From Astrothelium macrocarpum (Eukaryota > Ascomycota > Dothideomycetes > Trypetheliales > Trypetheliaceae), in the NCBI GenBank assembly GCA_021030915.1, contig JAGEMR010000079.1, positions 80,712 to 144,711 of the forward strand: DNA of 64,000 bases. Direction: 5' to 3'. This document shows positions 1-11,097 of this stretch, one piece after another (the stretch's first letter is position 1; every line of letters starts with the position of its first letter). The position numbers and the translations under genes were made by a program. The notes beneath the pieces are model-generated. The model was not told the DNA's origin, did not search any database, and saw only the letters and a list, made by a program, of their open reading frames with translations.

Positions 1-3000
1 AAGAAGAAGTCGGCGCCACCCGTCTGAGTGTTGATAGCAAAACTTGCTTGCTTGAACAGGAAAACGACCCGACTCAACTTCGTACACCCAGTCCTGGTAA
101 GCTTGTCAAGTTCACCGTCGAGAATGGTGAGCACGTTCGAAAGGGTCAGCCTTTCGCTGAAGTAGAGGTCATGAAGATGTACATGCCTTTGGTTGCTCAA
201 GAGGACGGAATGGTTAACCTCATCAAGCAACCGGGTGCTACTCTCGAGGCCGGTGACATTCTCGGAATACTTGCTCTTGACGATCCTTCAAAAGTCAAGT
301 CAGCTCAGCCATTCCTCGGCCAGCTCCCAGAAATGGGTTCACCTACCGTCATAGGAAGCAAGCCACCTCAACGATTTGCCTTCCTTTACGGTGTGCTGCA
401 AAACATTATGCAAGGCTTCGATAACCAAGTCATTATGCAGAGCACACTGAAAGAACTTGCTGATGTGCTTCGGGACCCTGAACTTCCATACGGCGAGTGG
501 GCTGCTCAAGCATCTGCCCTTCACTCTCGTATGCCGCAGAAGCTAGACGCTCAGTTTGTGCAGATTGTTGATCGAGCACATTCAAGAGGTTCTGAATTCC
601 CAGCAAAGCAGCTTCAGAAGGCATTCACCCGCTTTTTGGATGAAAATGTGGCTGCCGGCGACGCCGGTTTACTCAAATCTGCACTTACTCCCCTTCTCGA
701 TCTGATTGAACGCTACGCTGACGGTCTGAGGATCCACGAATACAATGTTTTCATCAAACTGCTTGAGGAATACTGCAGCGTTGAATCCCAATTTTCGTCA
801 CGGACCACGAGAGATGAAGAAGTTATCCTCAGACTAAGAGACGAGAACAGGGACAATGTAGCAAAGGTCGTCCAAGAGGTCCTCTCACACACTCGAGCGA
901 GTGCCAAGGGCAACCTCTGCGTCGCCATCCTGGAAATGTACCGCCCGAATAAGCCAGGTGTTGGCAACGTTGCCAAGCATTTCCGTACCATCCTTCGGAA
1001 GCTGACTGATCTGGAATCCAGACAAACCGCGAAGGTCGCCCTCAAGGCCCGTGAAGTCTTGATCCAATGTGCAATGCCATCCCTTGAGGAACGTACGTCT
1101 CAGATGGAACATATTCTGCGGTCCGCAGTGACCGAGTCGAGATACGGAGAGAGTGGCTGGGACCACCGGGAACCCAATTTTGACGTCATCAAGGAGGTCA
1201 TCGACTCACAATATACTGTCTTTGATGTCATACCCATGTTTTTCGGTCACTCAGATCCTTGGGTATCATTGGCTGCGCTTGAGGTGTACATCCGTCGTGC
1301 GTACAGGGCATACCAGCTCAAAGACATCCAATATAATCTGGATCACGATGCACCGTATACTCTATCGTGGGACTTTGCCTTGCGCAAGGTGAATGAATCT
1401 GAATATGGCCTACCGGTCGAATCTTCTGAACCAATAACTCCTTCGACTCCGACATCGGAAAGGCCCAATGCTTATAAGCGGATTCACTCTATCAGCGACA
1501 TGACCTACCTTGAGGAGCGAACGCAAGGAGAGCCCACTAGGAAAGGTGTTGTCGTGCCCGTTCAGTACATTGATGAAGCTGAAGAATCTCTGGCTCGCGC
1601 GCTCGAGGCGTTCCCATCTTCGAACGGCTTACAAACCAAGAAGTCTGGTGAAAAGACTTTGATGGCTAAACTTTCAACCATGCGGAAGCCTCCTTCCCCC
1701 AGTGAGGCAGAAAATCAGGAAGAGCTCACGGCTGTGTGCAACATTGCTGTTCGCGATTCTGAAAGCATTGATGATGCAGAGGTTTTGGGTAGAATTATAC
1801 CAATCATCAACGACTACAAGGAGGAATTGTTGGCACGACGGGTTCGCCGCGTCACCTTCATCTGCGGACACAAAGATGGTACTTACCCTGGATACTATAC
1901 GTTCCGTGGCCCGCTCTACGAGGAAGATTCTAGCATCCGTCACATTGAGCCAGCCTTGGCTTTCCAGCATGAATTGAGTCGTCTCTCAAAATTCAACATC
2001 AAGCCAGTCTTCACCGAAAATCGCAACATTCACATCTACGAGGGTGTAGGCAAGGGAGCCGAGAATGACAAGCGCTACTTTACTCGTGCAGTCGTGCGAC
2101 CTGGGCGTGTTCGAGATGATATTCCTACTGCAGAATATATGATCTCGGAGGCTGACAGACTTCTCAACGACATTCTTGATGCTCTGGAGATTATTGGCAA
2201 CAACAATTCTGACATGAACCACATCTTCATCAACTTCTCGCATGTCTTCCCTCTCAATCCCCAGGACGTAGAACGGGCGCTTGAAGGTTTCTTGGAACGA
2301 TTTGGTCGCCGCGCTTGGAGACTTCGAGTCACTGGTGCGGAGATTCGCATCGTTTGCACAGATCCTGAGACCAATGTACCCTATCCTCTTCGTGTGATTA
2401 TTACCAACACGTCGGGCTATATTATCCAGGTGGAATTGTATGCTGAGCGCAAGTCCGAGAAAGGCGATTGGGTGTTCCAAAGCGTGGGAGGCACCACCAA
2501 GATTGGTTCGATGCATCTTCGTCCCGTGTCCACCCCTTACCCAACAAAAGGTGCCCTTCAGCCCAAGCGTTACAAGGCTCATGTTATGGGTACACAATAT
2601 GTCTACGACTTCCCTGAGCTGTTCCGGCAAGCTGTCGAGAATAGCTGGACCCTGGCCGTCTCCAAGCATCCTCATCTCAAGGACAAGCAACCAGTCAAGG
2701 GCGAATGCATCGAGTATAATGAGCTCGTTCTTGATGATTCCGACAACTTGGCTGAGGTTGGCCGTGAACCGGGTACGAACACAATTGGTATGGTTGGCTG
2801 GATTGTGACAGCCAAGACCCCAGAATATCCACGAGGCCGGCGCTTCATCATCATCGCCAACGACATCACCTTCAAAATTGGTTCTTTTGGTCCACAGGAA
2901 GACAAATTCTTCCACAAGTGCTCCGAGCTTGCTCGACGTCTTGGTATTCCACGCATCTATTTGTCTGCCAACTCTGGTGCTCGTATTGGTATGGCTGACG

Positions 3001-4866
3001 AACTCATCCCACACTTTAGCGTTGCCTGGAACGATCCCAGCAGACCAGAGAAGGGCTTCAAATACCTTTACCTCACCGAGGAAAAGAAGAAGCGATTTGA
3101 TGATGGCAAGCGCCGAGATGTCATCACAGAGAAGATTACAGAGGATGGCGAGGTTCGCTACAAAATCACTACCATTGTTGGTGCCGAAGATGGTCTTGGT
3201 GTCGAGTGTCTACGAGGCTCCGGATTGATTGCTGGTGAGACCAGCCGAGCTTACGAGGACATCTTCACCATCACTCTTGTAACATGCCGATCCGTCGGCA
3301 TCGGTGCTTATCTTGTTCGTCTTGGTCAGCGCGCCATCCAAGTTGAGGGTCAGCCAATCATCCTCACGGGTGCACCCGCCATCAACAAGCTTCTTGGCCG
3401 TGAAGTCTACACTTCCAACTTGCAGCTTGGTGGCACGCAAATCATGTACAAGAATGGTGTTTCTCACATGACTGCCAACGACGACTTTGAGGGTATCTCC
3501 AAGATTGTGCGATGGATGAGCTTTGTGCCCGATAAAAAGAACAACCCTGTACCCATCTCGCCAAGCTCAGACAGTTGGGATAGAGATGTCACATACTTCC
3601 CACCTCAGAAGCAGCCTTATGACGTGAGATGGCTCATTGCTGGCCAGGAGACTGATGAAGGTTTTCTATCTGGTCTCTTCGACCGTGGATCCTTTGAAGA
3701 AGCGCTCGGCGGATGGGCTCGGACTGTGGTTGTCGGTCGTGCTCGACTTGGTGGTATTCCAGTCGGTGTCATTGGCGTCGAGACAAGAGCAGTCGAGAAC
3801 GTCACGCCGGCTGACCCTGCCAACCCAGACTCGATTGAGCAAGTCACGTCTGAAGCCGGTGGTGTCTGGTATCCCAACTCTGCTTTTAAGACTGCTCAAG
3901 CCATCAACGACTTCAACAAGGGCGAGCAGCTGCCTCTAATGATTCTAGCTAATTGGCGTGGGTTCTCGGGTGGTCAACGTGATATGTACAATGAAGTGCT
4001 CAAGTACGGAAGCTACATTGTCGACGCACTTGTCAAGTATGAGCAGCCCATCTTCGTGTACATTCCACCTTATGGTGAGCTTCGTGGAGGTTCATGGGTG
4101 AGTTCTGCTCCAATTTCAATTCCTAAAAGGCATCTACTAATAATCTCATCAGGTCGTTGTCGATCCAACCATCAACTCAGAATACATGGAAATGTACGCC
4201 GACGAAGACGGCCGTGGCGGTGTCCTCGAACCCGAAGGCATCGTCGGCATCAAATTCCGCAAAGACCGCCAACTCGAAACCATGGCGCGCCTCGACCCCG
4301 TGTACGGGGACCTCCGCCGACAAATGGACAGCAAGTCACTGTCGGCGGAGCAGCTCTCCACCGTCAAAATGCAAATGACGGAGCGCGAAAACCTGCTGCT
4401 CCCGGTCTACAGCCAAATCTCGCTACAGTTCGCGGACCTCCACGACCGCGCGGGCCGCATGCAGGCCAAGGGCACCATCCGGCGCCCGCTGCGCTGGCAG
4501 AACGCGCGCCGCTTCTTCTACTGGCGCCTGCGCCGCCGCCTCAACGAGGAGTACATCCTCAAGCGCATGCACGCCGCCGCCGCGACGGAGCTCGCGAACC
4601 GCGACGCGCACCGCGAGACGCTCAAGGCGTGGAGCGGCATCGCCGACTGGGACAACGACGATGCCAAGGTCGCCGTGTGGTACGAGGAGAACCGCAAGGA
4701 GGTGCACGCCAAGACCGAGGCGATGAAGACCGATGCCGTCGCGTATGATGTGGCGGCGTTGTTGAGGAGTAGCAAGGAGGGCGGGTTGAAGGGGGTTGCG
4801 CAGATGTTGGGCATGTTGCCGGTGGAGGAGAAGGAGAGTGTGTTGAAGTATTTGAGTAAGGCTTGA
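1..4866 (+). CDS. ACC1: Acetyl-CoA carboxylase, C-terminal two thirds (5' end outside window)
   Basis: Cytosolic multifunctional enzyme making malonyl-CoA, the committed step of fatty-acid synthesis. The frame is already open at base 3, so the biotin carboxylase part (roughly 670 residues) lies upstream of the window. What is present (about 1,602 residues): biotin-carrier domain with the biotinylation motif VMKM (lysine codon 174-176), the long central domain, and the carboxyltransferase N and C halves, with conserved stretches such as GSGLIAGETSRAYEDIFT and GGTQIMYKNGVSHMTANDDF. A 55-bp intron at 4,098-4,152 (gtgagt..cag) joins GGSW to VVVDP in phase 0, and the second exon runs to TGA at 4,864-4,866. 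The region after the intron is much richer in G+C than the exon before it. Identification is essentially certain; only the 5' part is missing. Confidence 0.97.
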
Positions 4867-5190
4867 GCCGGGGAGGTAAAACAGAACTGCCCGGGTGAGG
4901 GAATTGACGGGGTATAGATTTGGGAATCTTTTTTTTTTGTTTTGCGTGACTCGAGTGTATTGTGGCTTTTGCTGTTTTGCCGACCGATGCATTAGCCAGG
5001 AAATTGGAATGATGGCGCGACTCGATTTCTTTCTTCTAGAATTAGACTAGTCTACGTGTAATTTAGGAGCCTCCACTGCCGCGACTTGGACTCTTTGGGA
5101 GGAGTGTCCGATCCGGCTGAGGTTTCTCGTTATAGCAAAGATTTTTGTCGATATCAGATGCGGTTGCAGACAGCACCAGTGATGGCAATA
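4867..5190. other. 3' flank of ACC, no gene seen
   Basis: Intergenic. It begins with a T-rich stretch at 4,929-4,940, plausibly in the carboxylase 3' UTR. No coding frame with recognisable motifs, tRNA or other RNA gene was seen. Confidence 0.6.
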
Positions 5191-5242
5191 AGAAATGTCA
5201 CCCGCGACCGCGATGCATATCACTGCTACGGGTTTCATAGAG
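5191..5242 (+). repeat. Left inverted-repeat arm (52 bp)
   Basis: About 52 bp starting agaaatgtcacccgcgaccg that is repeated, inverted, at 9,556-9,607. By eye 46 of 52 positions agree, and all six differences are C/T or G/A transitions. The first ~22 bp also recur in direct orientation at 9,411-9,432. Both direct copies are preceded by gcaata. This looks like the terminal inverted repeat of a DNA transposon or MITE. Confidence 0.7.
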
Positions 5243-5850
5243 CCCAGCCCATACCTCGGTCGGCCGTAACGAATAGTGGCTCAAAACGAAATTCTGGGCA
5301 GCAGTGTCCGAGCTACCCATTTTGTCTCCCGTACTCTCCCACCTCCTGCTCGTAATAGTTCAGCTCAAACCTTTGCCTACACTGCACGCTCTTGCAACAA
5401 TCTTTGGCCTTGTTCCGTAAGTGGTAACTGTCCGGTTTGCTCTAGTCACACTGAAGACACCCTTGCTGGGACTGGCAGAGTCCATTGGTTCTCACCCAGG
5501 GAACTGTGTCTGACAAGGAATTCGGCCCGTGTTATTGCGGTGTTCCTTATCTGGGGTCAACCAGAGAACGCGTTCACTATAATATCATTGGACTGGGGTG
5601 CCTGGTCCGATGACCCGCGCATTCACTAGACAATGCGAGTGCAGATACTGGTGGAGCCTCAATGGCAAGTGATCATTGGTGCTCAATCCTATAGCCAATA
5701 TGTGAGAAGTGTACGATATTACTAGCTCATTACGATCGTTGTAGTACGTTCAGATGAGTGATAAGCCTCCGAGGTTCTTTGTTTGCAATAATATTAACGC
5801 CTACGAATAACTTACACGCAAAAGTAACAATCGATCATACTAGTTTCGCC
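5243..5850. other. 5' flank of MFS transporter, no gene seen
   Basis: Upstream region of the transporter that starts at 5,851. Short open frames here show no known domain. No transposase-like sequence was recognised next to the repeat arm. Confidence 0.55.
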
Positions 5851-7296
5851 ATGGCCTCGACAAACACAACCGAGATGAATGAGAGGTCTTCCATGCCAGA
5901 CTTATCTCAGTCTGATCAGGAATATGGTGAACCAGCCTTCATCACCTCAATGCCATCTGTCGTCTCTGCAAAGTCACACCCATCTCCCCAACCGCCTAAT
6001 GGAGGATTCCATGCTTGGATTCAAGTTCTCTGTGGTTTTTTTGTTTTCTTCAATACTTGGTATGATTGCATTCATCTTTCTCAAAACTCTTAATTCTTAA
6101 CAGATGTCCCATTTAGGGGCCTGATCAATACCTTTGGAGTCTTCCAATCATACTACGTGTCGAACTTGCTTTTGACTCATACGAATTTCCAGATATCCTG
6201 GATCGGTTCAACCCAGGCAACCCTTTTGTTCCTTGTTGGCGTGGTTTCGGGCCCGTTATATGACCTAGGCTATCTCTGGGTACTGAAAATTGCCGGGACC
6301 CTATGCGTCTTCCTTGGAATGCTCTTTACTAGTTTGAGCAGAGAGTTCTATCAAATTTTTCTCTCCCAAGGGGTGCTTGTCGGAATTGGTTACGGATGTA
6401 ATTTTGTGTGCTGTGCGGCTATCATGGGACAGTGGTTCACTACTCGAAAAGCACTCGCTTCTGGCATACAAGCATGTGGTGGAGCAATTGGTATGCACTC
6501 ACCTTTAGGTTCTGGTCATTTCACTCAGCTGATATCCTTAGGGGGTATTATCTATCCACTGATGTTCTTGCACTTGGTTTCGTCAATTGGCTTCGGCTGG
6601 GCTACGCGAACAATAGCATTTACAGCACTCGCAACTTCCATTCCACCCCTTCTCTTCATGCGGCCTCTCCTTCCATCCAAATCAGTTCGGAAAATCATTC
6701 CCACCTGGAAGTCTGTTGATCCCCCGTTCTTACTATGGAACATTGGCATTGCATTTGCTTTCAGTGGGATATACCTAGTATCATTCTACTTGCCTCAGTT
6801 TGCTCTGCAACGGATACACAGTAGCCAGTCACTGAGCATCTATCTACTCATGATCCTCAACGCGAGTTCCATTCCTGGCCGCCTCGTTTTGACCCGTATA
6901 GGCGACTATGTCGGCTGCATCAATACTATGGCTCCGCTTATTATGGGCGCAAGCATAGTCGCATACTGTTGGACTGCAATTACGTCTTCATCCGGTCTCA
7001 TCGTGTTTTCCATTTTCTATGCTCTTCTATGTAACGCATTCAGTGCGTTACCAACACCGGCGATCATTAGCCTAAGTCCACAAATCGAAGGACTGGGAAC
7101 GCGCATGGCTATTGGCATGCTGAGTTCTGGTATTGGCATTCTGATCGGACCGCCGATTGGGGGTGCATTATTGAACCATGGCGGGGGGTGGGTGGGACTT
7201 CAGTGCTTCTGTGCATCCTGTCTTGTTACCGCAGGGCTATTCATAGTTGCAAGCAGAGTTGCCAAGGTTGGATGGCGGCTAAATCAGAAGGCTTAA
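5851..7296 (+). CDS. MFS transporter, monocarboxylate-permease-like
   Basis: Predicted plasma-membrane transporter of the major facilitator superfamily, MCT (monocarboxylate porter-like) branch. Model: join(5851..6059, 6117..6490, 6542..7296), 445 residues. The start follows a good context (gccATGG). A polar N-terminal tail leads to the family signature PPNGGFHAWIQVLCGFFVFF, continuing over the first intron as NTWGLINTFGVFQSYY. The second intron is 51 bp, a multiple of three, so reading through it would insert 17 wrong residues between GGAIG and GIIYP. Twelve hydrophobic segments are expected and the frame is intact to TAA. It converges on the adenylation-domain pseudogene, and both lie between the two inverted-repeat arms. 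Substrate unknown; monocarboxylates or a secondary metabolite are both possible for this branch. Confidence 0.88.
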
Positions 7297-7423
7297 TGTT
7301 GTTGAAAAATGGCCAGGATTGCATGAGACTAAATGCACTGCTAAACAATTTTTGAAAGGCATATTTTGCTTATCGAGAGACGTAATTTGCATGATGTAGC
7401 ACTCAAAGTGAACTTTGGATGCG

Positions 7424-8692
7424 TCAATCTCTTGACGAATATAGACTCGCAATGTCATCCTTGAATCGATCAAATGTCCGCTGCCTCTGTACTGTAAACT
7501 TCCCTCCTGCTCGCACCATACCCTTTTCTCGCCCACAAGGCGTAGCAATTACCCACTCTCTATTAATTAGCGCGCCCTTGGGTGCTTCTATCTGCGCTTC
7601 CAGTATGCTGTACCAAATATGATCCACAAACAGTGGCTTCTGTTCTGTAGCTGTGCATGCATGTGCGGGAGTAGGCTCTACCAATAAACACGCGTGGTCG
7701 TACGAATGTCCAGCGACAAGCGCTTCCTGCACGTCGGGACGGCTGCGGAGAATACCTTCAATCAATGTGGGATTGACTTTTCGAGCGTTGGTAAAGGCCA
7801 GTGCGTCATCAGTGCGGCCTACACTATGGTACCACCGTTTCCATTGGGGGTCTGGATGCCGCATATAGAGATCCTTCATAGATAACTCGCCCGTATCAGG
7901 GTCTCCGGTAATGCGTAAAAACTCGCTTGAAACATTTTTAACTTTTCGTCCCGGACGATGACAAGCTCATAGACGTTGGCATCTGGTCGAATACTCACGG
8001 GATTGCTAAAAGGACGAAATTGATGACCGAGTTGAGGTGCAAAGCGGTAATATAATCCTAGAGGCTTGATTTCAATTGGTTGAGTCGTCGTAGGTAGATA
8101 CAAAGATTCAGTAGATCCAAAAATCGGCGTAATACGTATATGTGCTGCTAGTTTTTCTCCGAGACTCTCAGGAATTGGACAACCTGCCCAGCAAATGTTC
8201 TCCAATTTCCCAAGTTTCCGAAGACTGTTTTCGTGCTGTCCGATTTGGATTAAGACATTAGGCATGGTGAAAACAGACTGAATCCTTCCGTAATCAATTA
8301 CGGCCTCGGTGGTTGAGCCATTAAATTCATTCGCGTCCGGTATAATGACGGGAACTAAGCCATAATACGCAGGTAGGCACACGAGAATTGGAAGTCCGGC
8401 AGAGTGAAAATATGGGGGAGTCACGAAAACGCGCTTCCCTTTCCACTGGCAGATTGTGTGAATTTCTTTCCCAAGCAAGGGTAGAAGTTGATATGCATCT
8501 AGAGCTGCATATGAACCATCTTTCCAGGCAGAAGTTTTGGAATGCCAGTAGATCCGCTACTCTGAAGAATTGCAATCGGGTCATTGACAGCTTCCTCAAA
8601 AGTCTTGTGATAGGGGAAAGGTTGAGAGCATTGATGTCAGGTGCATATGTTGTACATGGCACATTGATTATGCCTTCCATACTTGAACCCAT
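7424..8692 (-). pseudogene. Degraded adenylation domain of an NRPS-like adenylate-forming enzyme
   Basis: On the minus strand, pieces of one AMP-binding domain occur in order but in different frames. The P-loop motif ILQSSGSTGIPKLL (about 8,535-8,575) is followed by WKDGSYAALDAYQLLPLLGK, then the middle with RVFVTPPYFHSAGLP and PIFGSTES, then KDLYMRHPDP with VGRTDDALAF and KVNP, ending near 7,424. Frame changes are needed around 8,610-8,625, 8,525-8,530 and 7,895-7,905, and these are too close for introns. The N-terminal third of the domain is not recognisable. No carrier or reductase domain follows the C-terminal motif, although relatives usually have them. It is therefore a broken, truncated copy of an adenylate-forming reductase-type protein. 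It is unlikely to be functional unless the frame breaks are sequencing errors. Confidence 0.8.
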
Positions 8693-8787
8693 CCAATACG
8701 AGTTATTGACAAACGGATTCGGTATAGATTATGCAAAAGCTCCATACTGGGGGTCCCGCTTAGCTCTAGTGTCACCGGAGTAAAACT

Positions 8788-8841
8788 GCAGCCACGCAGA
8801 AATGGGAGATCACCGCAGCCGCACAGAAATGAGAGATCATT
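8788..8841. repeat. 27-bp tandem duplication
   Basis: Two adjacent 27-bp units, 8,788-8,814 and 8,815-8,841, each starting gcagcc and containing cagaaatg.gagatca. They differ at five positions, all C/T or G/A transitions. Confidence 0.75.
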
Positions 8842-9402
8842 GCAGTTGACGAGGCACCAAGAAGGGAGCTGAAGAAAGAGGCTGCAGTGCTTCTCATTAT
8901 TGCATGTTTACCAGGTACTACTTGCTTCAGCGTATTGATGTAGATGCTCAGGCAATTGTCCACGCCTTGACCGCAGCATGCTATCTCAAAAGCCACTAGC
9001 TTAAATACCTGCCGCCTGTTCAGTCTGTTGAGATGTTGAGAATTGATTATCATCTTGTGGACACCAAGGATGGTAGCGAGTGCTTTCGCTGGCTCGCATT
9101 TATTTGGTCCTCGCTGTGGAGAAGGCATTTGCTTTCTGCCACCAACGAGCGCACTAGATCCAGACCTTTTTTAAGTCCTTAGGTTTCGGCATCTAGAGAC
9201 GACCATACTCTATGGAAAGGCTTTTAAGGCATCAATTTTTCTTGGTTTGCAGGAGCTATTGATCATGTTGTTCATCGGCCTGCGAAGAATCTGTCCTCGT
9301 TACCCTATTCTTGCTGTTACTGCTAGGAAGCGTCAAAAAGTGGGGGTATGTTGATAATCCAACTCTTCTAAGGATTTTGTAAGTTTATCGCACCACCAGG
9401 GG
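8842..9402. other. No gene seen
   Basis: Sequence between the tandem repeat and the MITE-like element. A 118-codon minus-strand frame (8,772-9,128) has no recognisable domain and reads through the tandem repeat, so it is not called as a gene. Confidence 0.5.
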
Positions 9403-9607
9403 TTGCAATAAGAGATGTCACCCGCGACCGCGAAAGAAATAATCACCATATACCTCATGGGGAGATCCTCGGCAATAGAAATCTTAAAAAATCTTAAGAG
9501 AATTTTTTCATCGAATTAGGGACAGATCTTAATGTCTTGGATGGTTTAAGGTCTTCTCTATGAAGCCTGCGGCGGTGATATGCATCGCGGTTGCGGGTGA
9601 CATTTCT
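9403..9607. mobile_element. MITE-like inverted-repeat element
   Basis: A ~200-bp unit with a direct copy of the repeat at its left (9,411-9,432, agagatgtcacccgcgaccg) and an inverted copy at its right (9,556-9,607, reading ggtgatatgcatcgcgg on the plus strand). The interior has no coding capacity. The right arm also pairs with the more complete left arm at 5,191-5,242. No clear target-site duplication could be fixed, because the left copies have extra bases (gcaata) at the presumed end. Confidence 0.55.
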
Positions 9608-11097
9608 GGTGGCACCGGAATAACAGATTAGCTAACCACGGTCTTAGATGATCCTACCATCGCCTATAGTCACGCCCGAAGCTTCGTCACATATATATGA
9701 CACTAACGAAATGCAAGACTGATGTTCGTGATGATAGCTTGGTAGATCAAAAGAGTGCTTTGGCGCGCTCTCAGCCTGGTTGTCGGCAAATGACCACTCC
9801 GAAGTTACATGAGCTTTTGAGAGGGGAAGGAATCATCTCTGTAAAAAAGGAAGCTATAGTTCTGTAGAGGTACGGAGGTAGAAAGACTCGATTTTACTTT
9901 CACGGCAGCCAATCCTAGAAGAGATTAGCGTCATCGGGCTGAGTTTTCCTCTCCCCATCGTTACCTCAACCTCTGCATCTCGACTGCAGCCGCCCTTAGA
10001 ATCATAGCAACGAGACTCGGAGCATACGCGTTAGTGAACGGCTTACGTGATTATATAAAGGTACAAGCATACTTCCATACTAGTTTCCGGCTGTGGTCAA
10101 GGCGCTAACTGGGCCACAGCTTGAACCCAACCAGTTCATAGCTCTACATGGCGCCCTTGATGATGCACAAGTTATGTTCTCGATATATTCCACCATTACC
10201 GGCTCATCCAAGATCCCATCAGTAGCAAATCTTTGTTGAATAGAACCCGGACGAGGCAAAGCTGGGTCTGAAAGTGAGTTGTGTTAGCCTGAGCTGTAAG
10301 AGATCAAACCAAAAGCTATTTGAATAAGCAAGCTAGGCTAAGTCATGTGCGTTCGATGAGAGATAAGAGCTAGCCATCTCAATCTCAATCTCAATCTCAA
10401 TCTCAATCTCAGACTCATCTCCGCCTTTCTCAGCCTTCTTAGCACATTTCTGCTTTTCCCTTGCCATTATCACTCCGCGATTCGCCGGCCACTTTTTCCG
10501 TCGATATCCGCAACCCCTCTTTTCTCTCTTCTTTTTGAGATTTGTCGTTCTCGCTTTCACTCGTATCCTTTCCCATTCATTTGTATGCTATTCGTGTTTC
10601 ATCCTTACAAAGAATCCCCTCAAGCCCACAGAAGACCCTCAAAATCCGAAAATACACCAGTGCTCACACCCAAAGCTACAAAAAGCTTCGGACCGAAGCA
10701 ACGGCAATTTCCGCACCTTCAGGAGACTTCCATTCTCTCAATGAGGAGAGCGACATTATTACTGGAGCGAAAATCAATACCGATGCCTGGACAGAGGCAG
10801 AATGCCAAGCACCGTGTTCGCGTTCAGAGCCCTGCACATACTAGCAGCGTCCGCAGACGGGCACGCCGAACAGTTCTTTGGTGTTAATACCTCCTGCTCA
10901 AGTACATTGTCTAAGGAAACTATCTTCTTCACATTGGTACTGGATCTGGTGTATGCGTTGGTACAATTGCGACATCTTACGCATGCGTAGCGCCAATCAA
11001 ATTGTCATTGTTCAAACAACGTCTAAAGAGAAAGAAAGACAAAGGAGAGGCGAACATATCGGACAGCCGACTGAAACATGAAAGCTCACAATTGCAA
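9608..11097. other. Intergenic, no gene recognised
   Basis: Several overlapping plus-strand frames of about 100 codons (10,540-10,890) look low in complexity and resemble no known family. They are not called. A short hexamer microsatellite is listed separately. Confidence 0.5.
10377..10411. repeat. (TCTCAA)n microsatellite
   Basis: Nearly six uninterrupted copies of the hexamer tctcaa over 35 bp. Confidence 0.9.

Noticed and set aside
1986..3014. 342-codon open frame on the minus strand opposite ACC
   Set aside because: It lies entirely opposite conserved carboxylase coding sequence and shows no motif; a shadow of the sense gene.
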